Below are positions 24,695-33,235 of a stretch of 64,000 bases of DNA, in pieces (the stretch's first letter is position 1; each line of letters opens with the position of its first letter). The stretch is from Natronomonas pharaonis DSM 2160 (GTDB lineage Archaea; Halobacteriota; Halobacteria; Halobacteriales; Haloarculaceae): NCBI RefSeq assembly GCF_000026045.1, contig NC_007426.1, forward strand, positions 1,488,001 through 1,552,000, written 5' to 3'. The position numbers and the translations under genes are program-made. Below the pieces are notes generated by a model. The model was not told where the DNA came from and searched no databases. It saw nothing but the letters and a program-made list of their open reading frames with translations.

Positions 24695-26300
24695 CGCCGG
24701 TCACCTCCGTGTTGTCGGCGGTCGTAGCCGCTCCCGGGCCGCCGGCGGGCGTTGCCGTCGGTTCCTCGCTCGCTGTCGACGTTGCGACATCGAACTGGTC
24801 GAGTTTCGCTCTGAGTTCGGCGGTTCTGTCGGCCAGTTCCGAGACCGACTGGGCCGAAACTGTCATCGTCTCGGCGGCCGCCTCCGCCGCGTCGGCAAGG
24901 TTCTTCGAGGTTTCAGCGACATCGAGCGCGTCGTCTTCGACCTGACTGATGGTTGCGGCGACCTCTTCAGCGCTTGCGGCCCCTTCGTCGGTCGCGTTGG
25001 CGACGTCTTTCATCGCCGTGTCGACGTCCTCTACGGTGGCGGTAATCGACTGCAGGGTCTCGTTTGCAGTCGTGACCGTCTCGCTGCTGTCTTCGAGTTC
25101 GCTCATCGTTCGGCCCATCTGCTCGGAGACGTCCAGCGCATCCTGTCGGGCGTCATCTATCGTGCCTTCGATTTCGGTGACCGCTGTCTGTGTCTCGCCG
25201 GCCAGCGACTTGATTTCGTCGGCGACGACGGCGAATCCCTCGGTGGACCCGTCGCCAGCTCCGTCGTTGCCGGCGCGGGCGGCCTCGATGTTGGCGTTGA
25301 GCGCGAGGATGTTCGTCTGCTCGGCGATGTCGTCGATGAGCTCCGTTGTCTCGGCGACGTCGTCCATCTCCGTCTCCAGCGACTCCGTGAGCGACCGAAG
25401 CTCCTGCATCGACGACTGTATCTCACCCATCGCTTCGATGGCTTCCTCGGCCTGCTCGCGGCCTTCGATACCGATATCGGCCGCCGATTCAGCCTGATTG
25501 CTGACCTCGTCGGTCGTTGAGGCGATTTCTTCGACGCTGGCGGCCAACTGGTCGGTCTCACCCTGTGCGTTCTGGAGGCTGTTGGCCTGCTCTGTCATCT
25601 CGTCGGCTAGCTGCCGAATGTCGTCAGCGAGCGACTGGTTCTCGTCGGCGAGGCCTGCGGCTTCCTCCGAAATGTCGACTGTCGAATCCTCGACATCGGC
25701 GGCGAAGGCTCGCAACTCAACGATGACGTCCCCGAGGTCGGTCACCATCTCGTTGTAGGCGGTTGTGATGCGGTTTATCGCCTCGATGTCAGCATCGGCC
25801 GACAGCCGCTGGGAGAGGTCACCGTCTGCAGTTTGCTCCATTGCGTCCCCGATGTCTTCGGCGTGGTCGACGAGCTGCTGGCTGAGCTGTTCGGCCTCCT
25901 GCTTGGCTTGCTGTGCGTCCTGTTTTGCCGCCTCCGATTCCTCAAACGCTGTCTTCAGCGAGAGCCGCATATCATCGAACGCCGAAAACAGCGTCCCGAG
26001 TTCGTCGTTTCGGTCCGACTCGGCGACCCGGTCGAGTTCACCGTCGCCGATGCGTTCGGCGTTGTCGATGAGTCGCGACAGTTCGACGGTCAGGTTCCCC
26101 GAGAGCACGAGGCCGAGCACGCCGAGGTTGAGCACCAGCACGATGGCGGACCCGATGAGCGCGGAGCTGACCGCCGCCGGCTCGCCGACAGCGAGGGCGT
26201 GGGCCCGGAACACCGCCATGAACGCGGCGGTCGCAACGAGCGTTGTCGCGAGCCCAAGGCCAATGCGTCTGCTGTACCGTTTCGTAACGTAATCGAGCAT
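24687..26300 (-). CDS. Htr-type transducer partnered with an opsin homologue
   Basis: A 537-residue transducer. ATG at 26300 is chosen because MLDYVTKRYSRR aligns with the start of the paralogue at 18752; in-frame ATGs at 26339 and beyond are possible. Two membrane helices (about residues 14-34 and 46-69) have a very short external loop, as in HtrII. HAMP ('LIDNAERIGDGELDRVAESD'), a coiled-coil and the signalling hairpin with 'IAEQTNILALNANIEAARAG' follow. It should relay signals to CheA/CheW. The next gene, an opsin homologue lacking the retinal lysine, begins inside its last codons (ATGACTGA overlap). A TATA-like CTATAG lies about 20 bases upstream. Confidence 0.9.
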   Translation of the reverse strand: MLDYVTKRYSRRIGLGLATTLVATAAFMAVFRAHALAVGEPAAVSSALIGSAIVLVLNLGVLGLVLSGNLTVELSRLIDNAERIGDGELDRVAESDRNDELGTLFSAFDDMRLSLKTAFEESEAAKQDAQQAKQEAEQLSQQLVDHAEDIGDAMEQTADGDLSQRLSADADIEAINRITTAYNEMVTDLGDVIVELRAFAADVEDSTVDISEEAAGLADENQSLADDIRQLADEMTEQANSLQNAQGETDQLAASVEEIASTTDEVSNQAESAADIGIEGREQAEEAIEAMGEIQSSMQELRSLTESLETEMDDVAETTELIDDIAEQTNILALNANIEAARAGNDGAGDGSTEGFAVVADEIKSLAGETQTAVTEIEGTIDDARQDALDVSEQMGRTMSELEDSSETVTTANETLQSITATVEDVDTAMKDVANATDEGAASAEEVAATISQVEDDALDVAETSKNLADAAEAAAETMTVSAQSVSELADRTAELRAKLDQFDVATSTASEEPTATPAGGPGAATTADNTEVTGDD

Positions 26301-26458
26301 CTCCTTGCCATATGAACTATAGTTAGCAATGTTAAGCATGTGCTCGCTTTCGAGCAGTGATTCGTGCGGCGTCAGCACACGCATCACACCGGACGAGCAG
26401 ACGGTTACGACGCCCGTACCAAACAGCACAAGTTTACACGAACCCAATCGGAGCGTAT

Positions 26459-27172
26459 ATGACCCAGCCTGACGGTCGCTCCTCGTCCGCCCTCTCCCGC
26501 CGGCAGTATCTCGCCGCGTTCGGTGCCGCAGGCGCTGTCAGCGCCGCCGGCTGTCTCGGCGACGTATTCGGCGGCGGGGACGCCGCTGTCGTTCTCGACG
26601 AACCGAGCGACGAACTCGACAGCGACCACCTCCCGTATCCGACCCACGGTGAGTCGTTCCCGGATTTCGAACTTCCTGACCCGATTGCAGGCGAGACGAT
26701 TTCGACCGACAGCGAGACACTCGCCGACCAGACGCTCATTGTGACCGGATTCTACGCGTTTTGTCCCGCCGAGTGCCTGCTTCTCATCGGGTCGATGGCC
26801 GAAACCCAACGTGTTGTCGTCAACGACGGCTACGCCGACGATGTCACATTCCTTCCGATTACGTTCGACCCGGAGCGTGACACACCTGAAGAACTGGACG
26901 ATTACGCCGACGAGATGAACGTCGACCGCGATGCCGGTAACTGGCGGTTCCTCCGTCCCGAAGACGAAGCGGAGGCTCGGGCAGTGGTCGATGAAAAACT
27001 CGCCATCAACTACGAGCAGGACGACGGTGCCGGCGACACCTACGAGTTCATCCACAACACGCTTACGTACCTCGTCAACCCCGACCGGTACGTCGAGCGA
27101 GTCTACCGCGACGACGACCTCCCGGTCGAGACGCTCGCCGACGAGGCGATGACCGTCGCTGACGCCTACTAA
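26459..27172 (+). CDS. SCO1/SenC-family copper chaperone, Tat lipoprotein
   Basis: A 237-residue thioredoxin-fold protein that delivers copper to cytochrome oxidase or similar enzymes outside the membrane. The twin-arginine signal (SRRQYLAAFG) near residue 14 is followed by a lipobox ending in Cys (AAGC) near residue 33. The copper site is CPAEC (CxxxC) near residues 102-106, with the partner His in 'FIHNTLTYLVNP' near residue 202. ATG at 26459 begins MTQPDGRSS, with a TATA-like GTTTACA about 28 bases upstream. It is the first gene of a copper-related group that also holds a SafE-like protein, a CopA-type ATPase and NosL. Confidence 0.9.
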   Translation: MTQPDGRSSSALSRRQYLAAFGAAGAVSAAGCLGDVFGGGDAAVVLDEPSDELDSDHLPYPTHGESFPDFELPDPIAGETISTDSETLADQTLIVTGFYAFCPAECLLLIGSMAETQRVVVNDGYADDVTFLPITFDPERDTPEELDDYADEMNVDRDAGNWRFLRPEDEAEARAVVDEKLAINYEQDDGAGDTYEFIHNTLTYLVNPDRYVERVYRDDDLPVETLADEAMTVADAY

Positions 27173-27178
27173 ACACGC

Positions 27179-28012
27179 GTGGTCCCCCCCGGGTTACTGT
27201 CTGTGCTGTCGGTTCAGACCTGCAACGACCCGAGCGTCTCCGCAGTGCCGGGAACGGAAACACTTAGCCTCGGTGTCTTTGCGCTTGTCGGGCTGTTGGC
27301 CGGCGCCCACTGCCTCGGGATGTGTGGGCCGCTCGTGACCGTGTACTCGGACCGCCTCGGGAACGACGGACGACGGGATGTACTAACACTCCGGCAGGTG
27401 CGTCAGCATGCACTCTTCAATCTCGGGCGAGCGGTGAGCTACGGTCTCATTGGCGGCATTGCCGGGCTCGCCGGAAGCCTCGTCTTCGTCGAAGCGGGGC
27501 ATTTGACCACTGCGGCAACCGAAATCCACGCCACGATGGGGCTCGTCGTCGGACTCGCCATCGTCGGTATCGGCATCGCCTACATCCGCCACGGCGGCGC
27601 GGGGCTTCCACATCTCACCATTCCCCTGCTGGGCGGGCAGTTTTCCCGGCTCCAACAGGGGATGGTCGCCCGCGTCGACCGCTGGGTTGCGGGACCCCGC
27701 ATCGCTGGGCTCGGTGCGGTCCACGGACTGTTTCCGTGCCCGATTATTTATCCGGCATATCTGTACGCGTTCGTGCAGGCCTCGCCGGCCGGCGGTGCAG
27801 CGGCGCTGGTCGTGCTCGGCCTCGGAACAGTGCCGTCGCTTTTCCTCTACGGGACACTTCTCGGAGGCCTCTCTGCGACGACCCGTCAGCGACTCCACCG
27901 GCTGCTCGGCGTGGCCTTTGTCGTGCTCGGCTACATTCCGCTCCAGCACGGGCTCGCGGCGATGGGGGTTCCGCTCCCGCATCCACCGATTCCGTACTAC
28001 AGCCCGTTCTAG
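27179..28012 (+). CDS. SafE-like integral membrane protein (COG2836 type)
   Basis: A 277-residue protein with about six membrane helices. The opening helix carries 'GLLAGAHCLGMCGPLV' (about residues 38-53), the family's conserved His-Cys-Met-Cys cluster. A second conserved segment 'LGAVHGLFPCPIIYPAYLYA' sits near 180-199, with His and Cys in a membrane helix. These sulfite-exporter/SafE-type proteins are often encoded beside copper ATPases and oxidase assembly factors, which is the case here. The GTG at 27179, seven bases after the SCO1 stop, is the longest start; a shorter start is possible. A role in copper movement is inferred from the Cys/His/Met residues and neighbours. Confidence 0.78.
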   Translation: MVPPGLLSVLSVQTCNDPSVSAVPGTETLSLGVFALVGLLAGAHCLGMCGPLVTVYSDRLGNDGRRDVLTLRQVRQHALFNLGRAVSYGLIGGIAGLAGSLVFVEAGHLTTAATEIHATMGLVVGLAIVGIGIAYIRHGGAGLPHLTIPLLGGQFSRLQQGMVARVDRWVAGPRIAGLGAVHGLFPCPIIYPAYLYAFVQASPAGGAAALVVLGLGTVPSLFLYGTLLGGLSATTRQRLHRLLGVAFVVLGYIPLQHGLAAMGVPLPHPPIPYYSPF

Positions 28013-28048
28013 GTGGGCGGAAAAACAGCCGACAGCTGTCCTGCTGGC

Positions 28049-30397
28049 TCACACGAGAGACCGCCGGGAGTTCGAGACGACGATGAGGCTGCTGGCGGCC
28101 ATCAGCACGGCGGCGATAAGCGGGTTGACAAGGCCGGCGACGGCGAGCGGAATCGCGACGACGTTGTAACCGACCGCCCACACGAGGTTCTGTCTGATGC
28201 GTCGCCGGACACGGTCGGCGATGTCGAAGAACTCCGGCACCGTCGCCAGTTCATCGCCCGTGACGACGGCGTCGGCGGCATCGATTGTTAACTCCGTCCC
28301 GTGGGCCATCGCGACGCCGAGGTCGGCACTCGCAAGCGCTGCGGCGTCGTTGGTGCCGTCGCCGACCATCGTCACCTCACCGTCGGCCTGCAGCCGGGTT
28401 ATCAACTCCCGCTTGGCCTCGGGGCGAACCTCGGCAAACACCTCGTCAACGGCCGGCTCGGCCTCGAACTGTCGGGCGACACGCTCGTCGTCGCCGGTGA
28501 TGACAACGACATCGGTCTCCGCACCGAGGGCCGCGACCGCCTCTTGCCAGTCGTCACGTGGGGTGTCCTGCAACGCGACGACGCCAGTGACAGTCCCGTT
28601 CCAGCCGACGACGGTGGGGTGCTTCCCATCGGCCCGGGTCTCATCAACGGCCGTCCGGAACCGCTCAGGGACCGTCCATCCCTCGGCATCGAAGGTATCA
28701 GGATGGCCGACGAGCACCCGGTCGCCGTCAACGTCGGCGGCGACGCTGCGAGGGTTGCGCTCGAACGCCGTGACCGTCGCCGTGGTTTCGGGAGCGGCCG
28801 CAAGGATTGCCTTCCCGACGGGATGGCTCGACCGTTGTTCGACGGCTGCCGCCCGGCGAAGCACGGCATCAGGGTCGTCGCCAACGACATCGACGACCGC
28901 CATCTCGCCGGTTGTCAACGTCCCCGTCTTGTCGAAAGCGACCGTGTCGGTGTCGGGAATCCGCTCGAAGACCGAGCCGTCGAAGACCAGCATACCGGAC
29001 GACGAGGCCGCATTCGTTCCAGCGGTAAGCGCAAGCGGCGTCGCGATGCCCAGCGAGCACGGACAGGAAACGACGAGCACCGAAACACCGATGAGGATTG
29101 CCTCACCGACCGGTCGTCCGAGCGCGACCCACCCAAGCGTCGTCACGACGGCGATGACGATGACAACAGGGACAAAGACCAAGGCAAAGCGGTTCGCAAG
29201 CCGCTGGATACCGGCATCGCTGCTTTGGACCGACCACAGCAGCTCAACGAGCCGGTCGAGAGTGCTTGTCCCCTCGTCGCCGACTTCGACCACGACGGCG
29301 TTGTCGGTGACGATGGAGCCGCCGATGACCTCCGAGCCGGGGGACTTCGGCACCGGCACCGACTCCCCGGTGATGACCGACTCGTCGACCGCGGCCGTCC
29401 CCTCGACGACGGTTCCGTCGACCGGGACTCGCTCGCCGGGGCGGACGAGCACGCGGTCGCCGGGACCACAGGACTCCAGCGGAACCTCTTGTGTCGCTCC
29501 GTCATCGTCGAGGAGTCTGGCATGGGTGACTCGCGACTCAGCGAGTTCGGAGTAGTAGTCCAGCGCACGCTCTTTGACCCGCGATTCGACGTGGTCGCCG
29601 ACGGTGACAACTGCCAGAATCATCACCGCCACATCGAAGTAGACGGTCCGAGAGCCGAGCAGGAACACCGACACCGTCGAGTAGAGATAGGCGGCGCTGA
29701 CAGCGAGTGCTATCAAAACGTCCATATTGGGTTGTCTGACCCGTAGACTCACGTACGCTCCTCTGAAGTACGGATAGCCGACGCCGGCGACGATTATCGT
29801 ACTCCAGACGAAAAGCGGCACGAACACCATGTAGTAGAGGTTCGACTCGAAGAGAAACGACCGTGGATAGATACCAAGGTAGGTCGGGTAGACGAAAAGC
29901 AAATACGGTGCCATCACTGGCATCATCACGAGCAGCGCAATGACCGACCGGTACTCCTTGAACGAGAGCCGGTCGAGGAAGCTGTCCGGCTCCTCGCCGG
30001 GTTCAGTCGCGTAGTAGCCAAACTGGCTGAGCGCATCGGGCAGCGACGAGGGGTCGCAGGTGTCGGGGTCGTAGTGGACGCGCGCCATGTCCGTCGAGTA
30101 GCTCGCCTCGGCGGCGTAGACCCCGTCGATGTCGTCGGCGACGGACTCGATGAACAGCTCACAGGTCGCACAGTGGAGCCCCTCGACGGAGAGGTAGGCT
30201 GTCTCGGCGCTTTCAGGGACGTCGTCGGCCGGCGTTGTGTCAGTACCCAACGCCTCCTCGTCAACGTCCTCGACATCGACATCGCCGAGCGACCGGTAGA
30301 CCTCCAGACAGCCCCGACAGCAGAACTCGCCGTCGACATCGGCTTCGGTCACCGGTGTGTCCGGCGTTGGCAGTTCACACAGCGTGCACGTACCCAT
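28049..30397 (-). CDS. Copper-type heavy-metal P1B ATPase (CopA-like)
   Basis: A 782-residue P-type ATPase. The start ATG at 30397 follows a GTG in the same frame. The N-terminus has a Cys-rich metal-binding module (CTLC ... CCRGC, within residues 4-35), then an HMA domain with CATC near residue 70. The metal-binding membrane helix holds CPC (SCPCSLGIATPLALTAG), followed by the phosphorylated DKTGTLT and the hinge 'VGDGTNDAAAL'. The CPC motif fits Cu+ (or Ag+). The Cys-rich lead domain followed by HMA is typical of CopA/CcoI-like enzymes in oxidase maturation. It is convergent with the SafE-like gene and divergent from nosL. Confidence 0.92.
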   Translation of the reverse strand: MGTCTLCELPTPDTPVTEADVDGEFCCRGCLEVYRSLGDVDVEDVDEEALGTDTTPADDVPESAETAYLSVEGLHCATCELFIESVADDIDGVYAAEASYSTDMARVHYDPDTCDPSSLPDALSQFGYYATEPGEEPDSFLDRLSFKEYRSVIALLVMMPVMAPYLLFVYPTYLGIYPRSFLFESNLYYMVFVPLFVWSTIIVAGVGYPYFRGAYVSLRVRQPNMDVLIALAVSAAYLYSTVSVFLLGSRTVYFDVAVMILAVVTVGDHVESRVKERALDYYSELAESRVTHARLLDDDGATQEVPLESCGPGDRVLVRPGERVPVDGTVVEGTAAVDESVITGESVPVPKSPGSEVIGGSIVTDNAVVVEVGDEGTSTLDRLVELLWSVQSSDAGIQRLANRFALVFVPVVIVIAVVTTLGWVALGRPVGEAILIGVSVLVVSCPCSLGIATPLALTAGTNAASSSGMLVFDGSVFERIPDTDTVAFDKTGTLTTGEMAVVDVVGDDPDAVLRRAAAVEQRSSHPVGKAILAAAPETTATVTAFERNPRSVAADVDGDRVLVGHPDTFDAEGWTVPERFRTAVDETRADGKHPTVVGWNGTVTGVVALQDTPRDDWQEAVAALGAETDVVVITGDDERVARQFEAEPAVDEVFAEVRPEAKRELITRLQADGEVTMVGDGTNDAAALASADLGVAMAHGTELTIDAADAVVTGDELATVPEFFDIADRVRRRIRQNLVWAVGYNVVAIPLAVAGLVNPLIAAVLMAASSLIVVSNSRRSLV

Positions 30398-30545
30398 CAC
30401 CACCTATTGTGGCTCAACGTACAAGGCCGAACCGGTACGCGACGGGGGTCGCTCAGCCACCAACGACGGCCGGCTGGTGCGGCGCTCGAATCGGTTCGTT
30501 GGCTGCACCAGACGACGTTTACCGCTGGTGGTCTAACGAGCGTAT

Positions 30546-31226
30546 ATGTCGAAGCAGACGCAGGACACCTGGACCCGTCGACGAATGCTCGCCGTTGCCG
30601 GTGCCGGCGCAGTCGTCGGGCTGGCCGGCTGTGCGGACGAATCGTCCGAGGAACCGGAAGAGGAACCGGAAGAAGCTCCTGAAGAGGACCCAGAAGAGGA
30701 CCCCGAGGAAGAACCGGAGGCGCTTGCCCACGACGAGCCGGCAGAGTTCCCCGAAGGCGAGGAGTGTGCCGTCTGTAATATGGTGACCCCGGAGTACCCC
30801 GAGTGGAACGCCCAGGTCGTTCACGAGAACGGCGACCGGGCGTACTTCTGTTCGAGCGGCTGTCTGTCGGCGTATGTCGCTGACCCCGAACACTTCGACG
30901 GCCCCGGAAGCGACATCGAAAACGCGTGGGTCACGTGTTACGAGTCGGGCGAACTCATCGACGGAAAAGAGGCCTACTACGTCCGCGTGACTGATTCCGA
31001 CCACGTCGACGACCCGATGATGCGGAACCCGACCCCGTTCGGGATGCGGGAGGACGCCGAGGCCTTCGCCGATGAGTTCGACGAGTACGACGACAGCGAC
31101 ATCATCACCTACGGCGACTTCGACCAGGACCTCGCCGAGTTCTACCGGGGTAACTTCTTTGCCGACGAGGATATGGACGACCACGACCACGACGACATGG
31201 ACCACGACCACGACGATATGGAGTGA
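30546..31226 (+). CDS. NosL-like copper lipoprotein with His/Asp/Met tail
   Basis: A 226-residue Tat-exported lipoprotein. The twin Arg (TRRRMLAVAGAG) and lipobox Cys (LAGC) lie within residues 11-30. A Glu/Pro-rich linker runs to about residue 60. The NosL core has 'CAVCNM' (near 75) and 'AYFCSSGCLSAY' (near 100), the Cys and Met residues that bind Cu+. The C-terminal 20 residues consist almost only of Asp, His, Met and Glu, an unusual extra metal-binding tail. NosL supplies copper to nitrous oxide reductase, but in a group with SCO1 and CopA it may serve oxidases more widely. No nosZ is in the window. Confidence 0.85.
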   Translation: MSKQTQDTWTRRRMLAVAGAGAVVGLAGCADESSEEPEEEPEEAPEEDPEEDPEEEPEALAHDEPAEFPEGEECAVCNMVTPEYPEWNAQVVHENGDRAYFCSSGCLSAYVADPEHFDGPGSDIENAWVTCYESGELIDGKEAYYVRVTDSDHVDDPMMRNPTPFGMREDAEAFADEFDEYDDSDIITYGDFDQDLAEFYRGNFFADEDMDDHDHDDMDHDHDDME

Positions 31227-31325
31227 GACAGGCGGTCGCAATCCGCCACCGGCAACCACAGGACGCCACGCAATTTTCTGGGAACCGTCGCAAGGCATTA
31301 CACCACGCTCTGTGAACCAACACCT

Positions 31326-31757
31326 ATGTACGACAGAATTCTCGTCCCGACGGACGGCAGCGAAGGCGCAGAACGGGCAATCGAGCACGCACTCTCGCTG
31401 GCAGAGGTCCACGGGGCGACCGTACACGGGCTCTATGCTGTCGAGCCGGTCTATTCGACGGAGACAGGTACCGCAGAGGCAGTAGCGGCTCTCGAAGACG
31501 CTGGCGAGCGGGCGGTCGCCTCGCTCGCAGAGGCAGCCGAGGCACGAAACGTCGCCGCCGTGACGGACGTCCGACGTGGGACTCCCCATCAGATGATTCT
31601 CGATTACGCCGAGGAGGAAGGCATCGATGTCATCGTGATGGGGACCGAGGGACGGACTGGCTTGAGCCGGTACTTAGTCGGTAGCGTCGCCGAGAAGGTC
31701 GTCAGACTGTCCGACGTGCCGGTGCTGACAGTCAGGGCGGAGCCAGCCGAGGAGTAG
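31326..31757 (+). CDS. UspA-family protein, ATP-binding type
   Basis: A 143-residue UspA domain starting MYDRILVPTDGSE. The ATP-binding loop is complete: G-x2-G-x9-G-S in 'GTEGRTGLSRYLVGS' (about residues 106-120), followed by the last strand PVLTV. This form binds ATP and dimerises in the cytoplasm. It stands apart from the copper genes by about 100 bp and is convergent with a second, divergent UspA protein that ends six bases away. Confidence 0.9.
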   Translation: MYDRILVPTDGSEGAERAIEHALSLAEVHGATVHGLYAVEPVYSTETGTAEAVAALEDAGERAVASLAEAAEARNVAAVTDVRRGTPHQMILDYAEEEGIDVIVMGTEGRTGLSRYLVGSVAEKVVRLSDVPVLTVRAEPAEE

Positions 31758-31762
31758 GCGGG

Positions 31763-32269
31763 TCAGTCCTGATAGAAGTCCGATTTTGAGGACCGATGGG
31801 GTGAAGACTGCCGCAGTTTCTCGACCCGCGTGGGTGCGTGATTGCGGACGATGACGACATCGTAATTTTTCTCCGAGGCAACCTTCGCGCCGACGCTACT
31901 GACAGTGCTGACCACTCGGCCGGCGTTCTCGCTGCCGATAAAGAACATCGACGGCGACACCTCCGTCGATAGCTCGCGGATTCGCGTGGCAATTGTCCCT
32001 GGTGGTGCGTACTTGCCGACCGTGGCATGTCTGAAATCCGCTTCCGGAGCTAGGTTAACGACCTGTTCGTGAAGGGTGGTGACTATCTGCTGTCTGTCGA
32101 ACGGTTCCTCCTCGTCTATCCAGCCGCGTTCACGGGCGTACTCGGCGTTGCCGCGGGGGATAGCAGTAACCGCCAACACCTGCTCGTCGAGTACTGTGCT
32201 GAACTCGACGGCACGGACGAGTGCGGTCTCGGCGAGAGAGGTCCCGTCGAAGGGCACAACGAATATCAT
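31763..32269 (-). CDS. UspA-like protein without the ATP loop
   Basis: A 168-residue UspA-fold protein (MIFVVPFDGTSLAETALVRA). The normal glycine-rich ATP loop is altered to 'GSENAGRVVSTVSSVGAKV' (about residues 115-133). The spacing of glycines does not fit G-x2-G-x9-G, so ATP binding is doubtful. The last 20 residues are a basic/polar extension. It lies tail-to-tail with the ATP-type UspA gene at 31326-31757. Its function is unknown. Confidence 0.75.
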   Translation of the reverse strand: MIFVVPFDGTSLAETALVRAVEFSTVLDEQVLAVTAIPRGNAEYARERGWIDEEEPFDRQQIVTTLHEQVVNLAPEADFRHATVGKYAPPGTIATRIRELSTEVSPSMFFIGSENAGRVVSTVSSVGAKVASEKNYDVVIVRNHAPTRVEKLRQSSPHRSSKSDFYQD

Positions 32270-32324
32270 GATTTAATTACGTGATTGTAGACAAAACCGT
32301 TTGGTTGGCGTCAGCGTTCGCGGC

Positions 32325-33194
32325 TCAAAGCGGCGTCGTCAGCCGGCTGCCGACCAACTGCTCTAACAGGGCATCGGTGTCGGCCGACCGCTCCGGCGGA
32401 TTCTCCAGCAGGACCGTCTCGCTGGGGAAAAGCTGTTCACCGACCCGGAGGCCGTGGTCTCTGGCCGTCGAGCCGGTGACGGTCAGATAGACGCCCATTC
32501 CGACGGAGGCGATGGCAGCTTCTTCTTCGCGCTCGCCGGGATACCGGAACGAGACGCCCTCCATGGCGTCTGTACCGAGGACTGCTTCGACGAGCCGTTC
32601 GTACCGCGGCGAGATACACAGCGGCCCCTCGTAGTCCTCGATGAACTCACGAGTCGGCGATTCGGACACGTCAGGCGTTGCGAGCAGCGTGTGGTAGACT
32701 GTGTCGCCGAGACCACCAGCGACACGAACGTCGGTGTCCCGCGGGTCGATGCGGTCGTTAAGCTCCGACAGCGACCCGAGCGGTTCGGGTTCAATACCGA
32801 CAACCTCCTCCAAAACGAGGTCGGCCGCGTCGAACCCGAGGGCAAACTCGTGCTTGCGGAGTGCCCGGAACGGCTCCTCGCGGCCGACGAGGTGCAGTTC
32901 TCCGTCCTCGACCGGCACCCGCCAGCTGTCGAAGACGATTCGACGCGGCATTCCGGGGCGTGCGTCCCGGAAGAGCGTGTACTCAGGGGCGTACGTGTCA
33001 GTGTCGCTGTAGTCGGCGAGCCGGTCGTAGACCGACCGTTCGTCGGTCTGGTTGCCCTTCGTGACGGCCTTCTCGTAGCGGAGCGTCGATGCGATAGCGT
33101 CGGCACGGTCCTCGACGCCAGCCAGCGACGCGACCCGTTCCAGCACGGCCTCAAGCGGTCTCCCCTTCCGCGGAACGGCGACGCGAGTCGTCAT
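32325..33194 (-). CDS. Conserved haloarchaeal protein, weak HisG-like start
   Basis: A 289-residue soluble acidic protein. The N-terminus (RVAVPRKGRPLEAVLERV) recalls the first strand and helix of ATP phosphoribosyltransferase HisG (short chain form), and the alpha/beta alternation with 'VRVAGGLGDTVYHTLL' near 165-180 is compatible with a periplasmic-binding-protein-like fold. The glycine-rich PRPP-binding motif of a true HisG is not evident, so I do not call it HisG. There is no signal peptide and no membrane helix. It is transcribed leftward, between a UspA-like gene and a coiled-coil protein, without clear operon partners. Confidence 0.55.
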   Translation of the reverse strand: MTTRVAVPRKGRPLEAVLERVASLAGVEDRADAIASTLRYEKAVTKGNQTDERSVYDRLADYSDTDTYAPEYTLFRDARPGMPRRIVFDSWRVPVEDGELHLVGREEPFRALRKHEFALGFDAADLVLEEVVGIEPEPLGSLSELNDRIDPRDTDVRVAGGLGDTVYHTLLATPDVSESPTREFIEDYEGPLCISPRYERLVEAVLGTDAMEGVSFRYPGEREEEAAIASVGMGVYLTVTGSTARDHGLRVGEQLFPSETVLLENPPERSADTDALLEQLVGSRLTTPL

Positions 33195-33235
33195 TATCGG
33201 AGCGTGCGGCTCAAAGGGTAAAACACGACTGGTTC

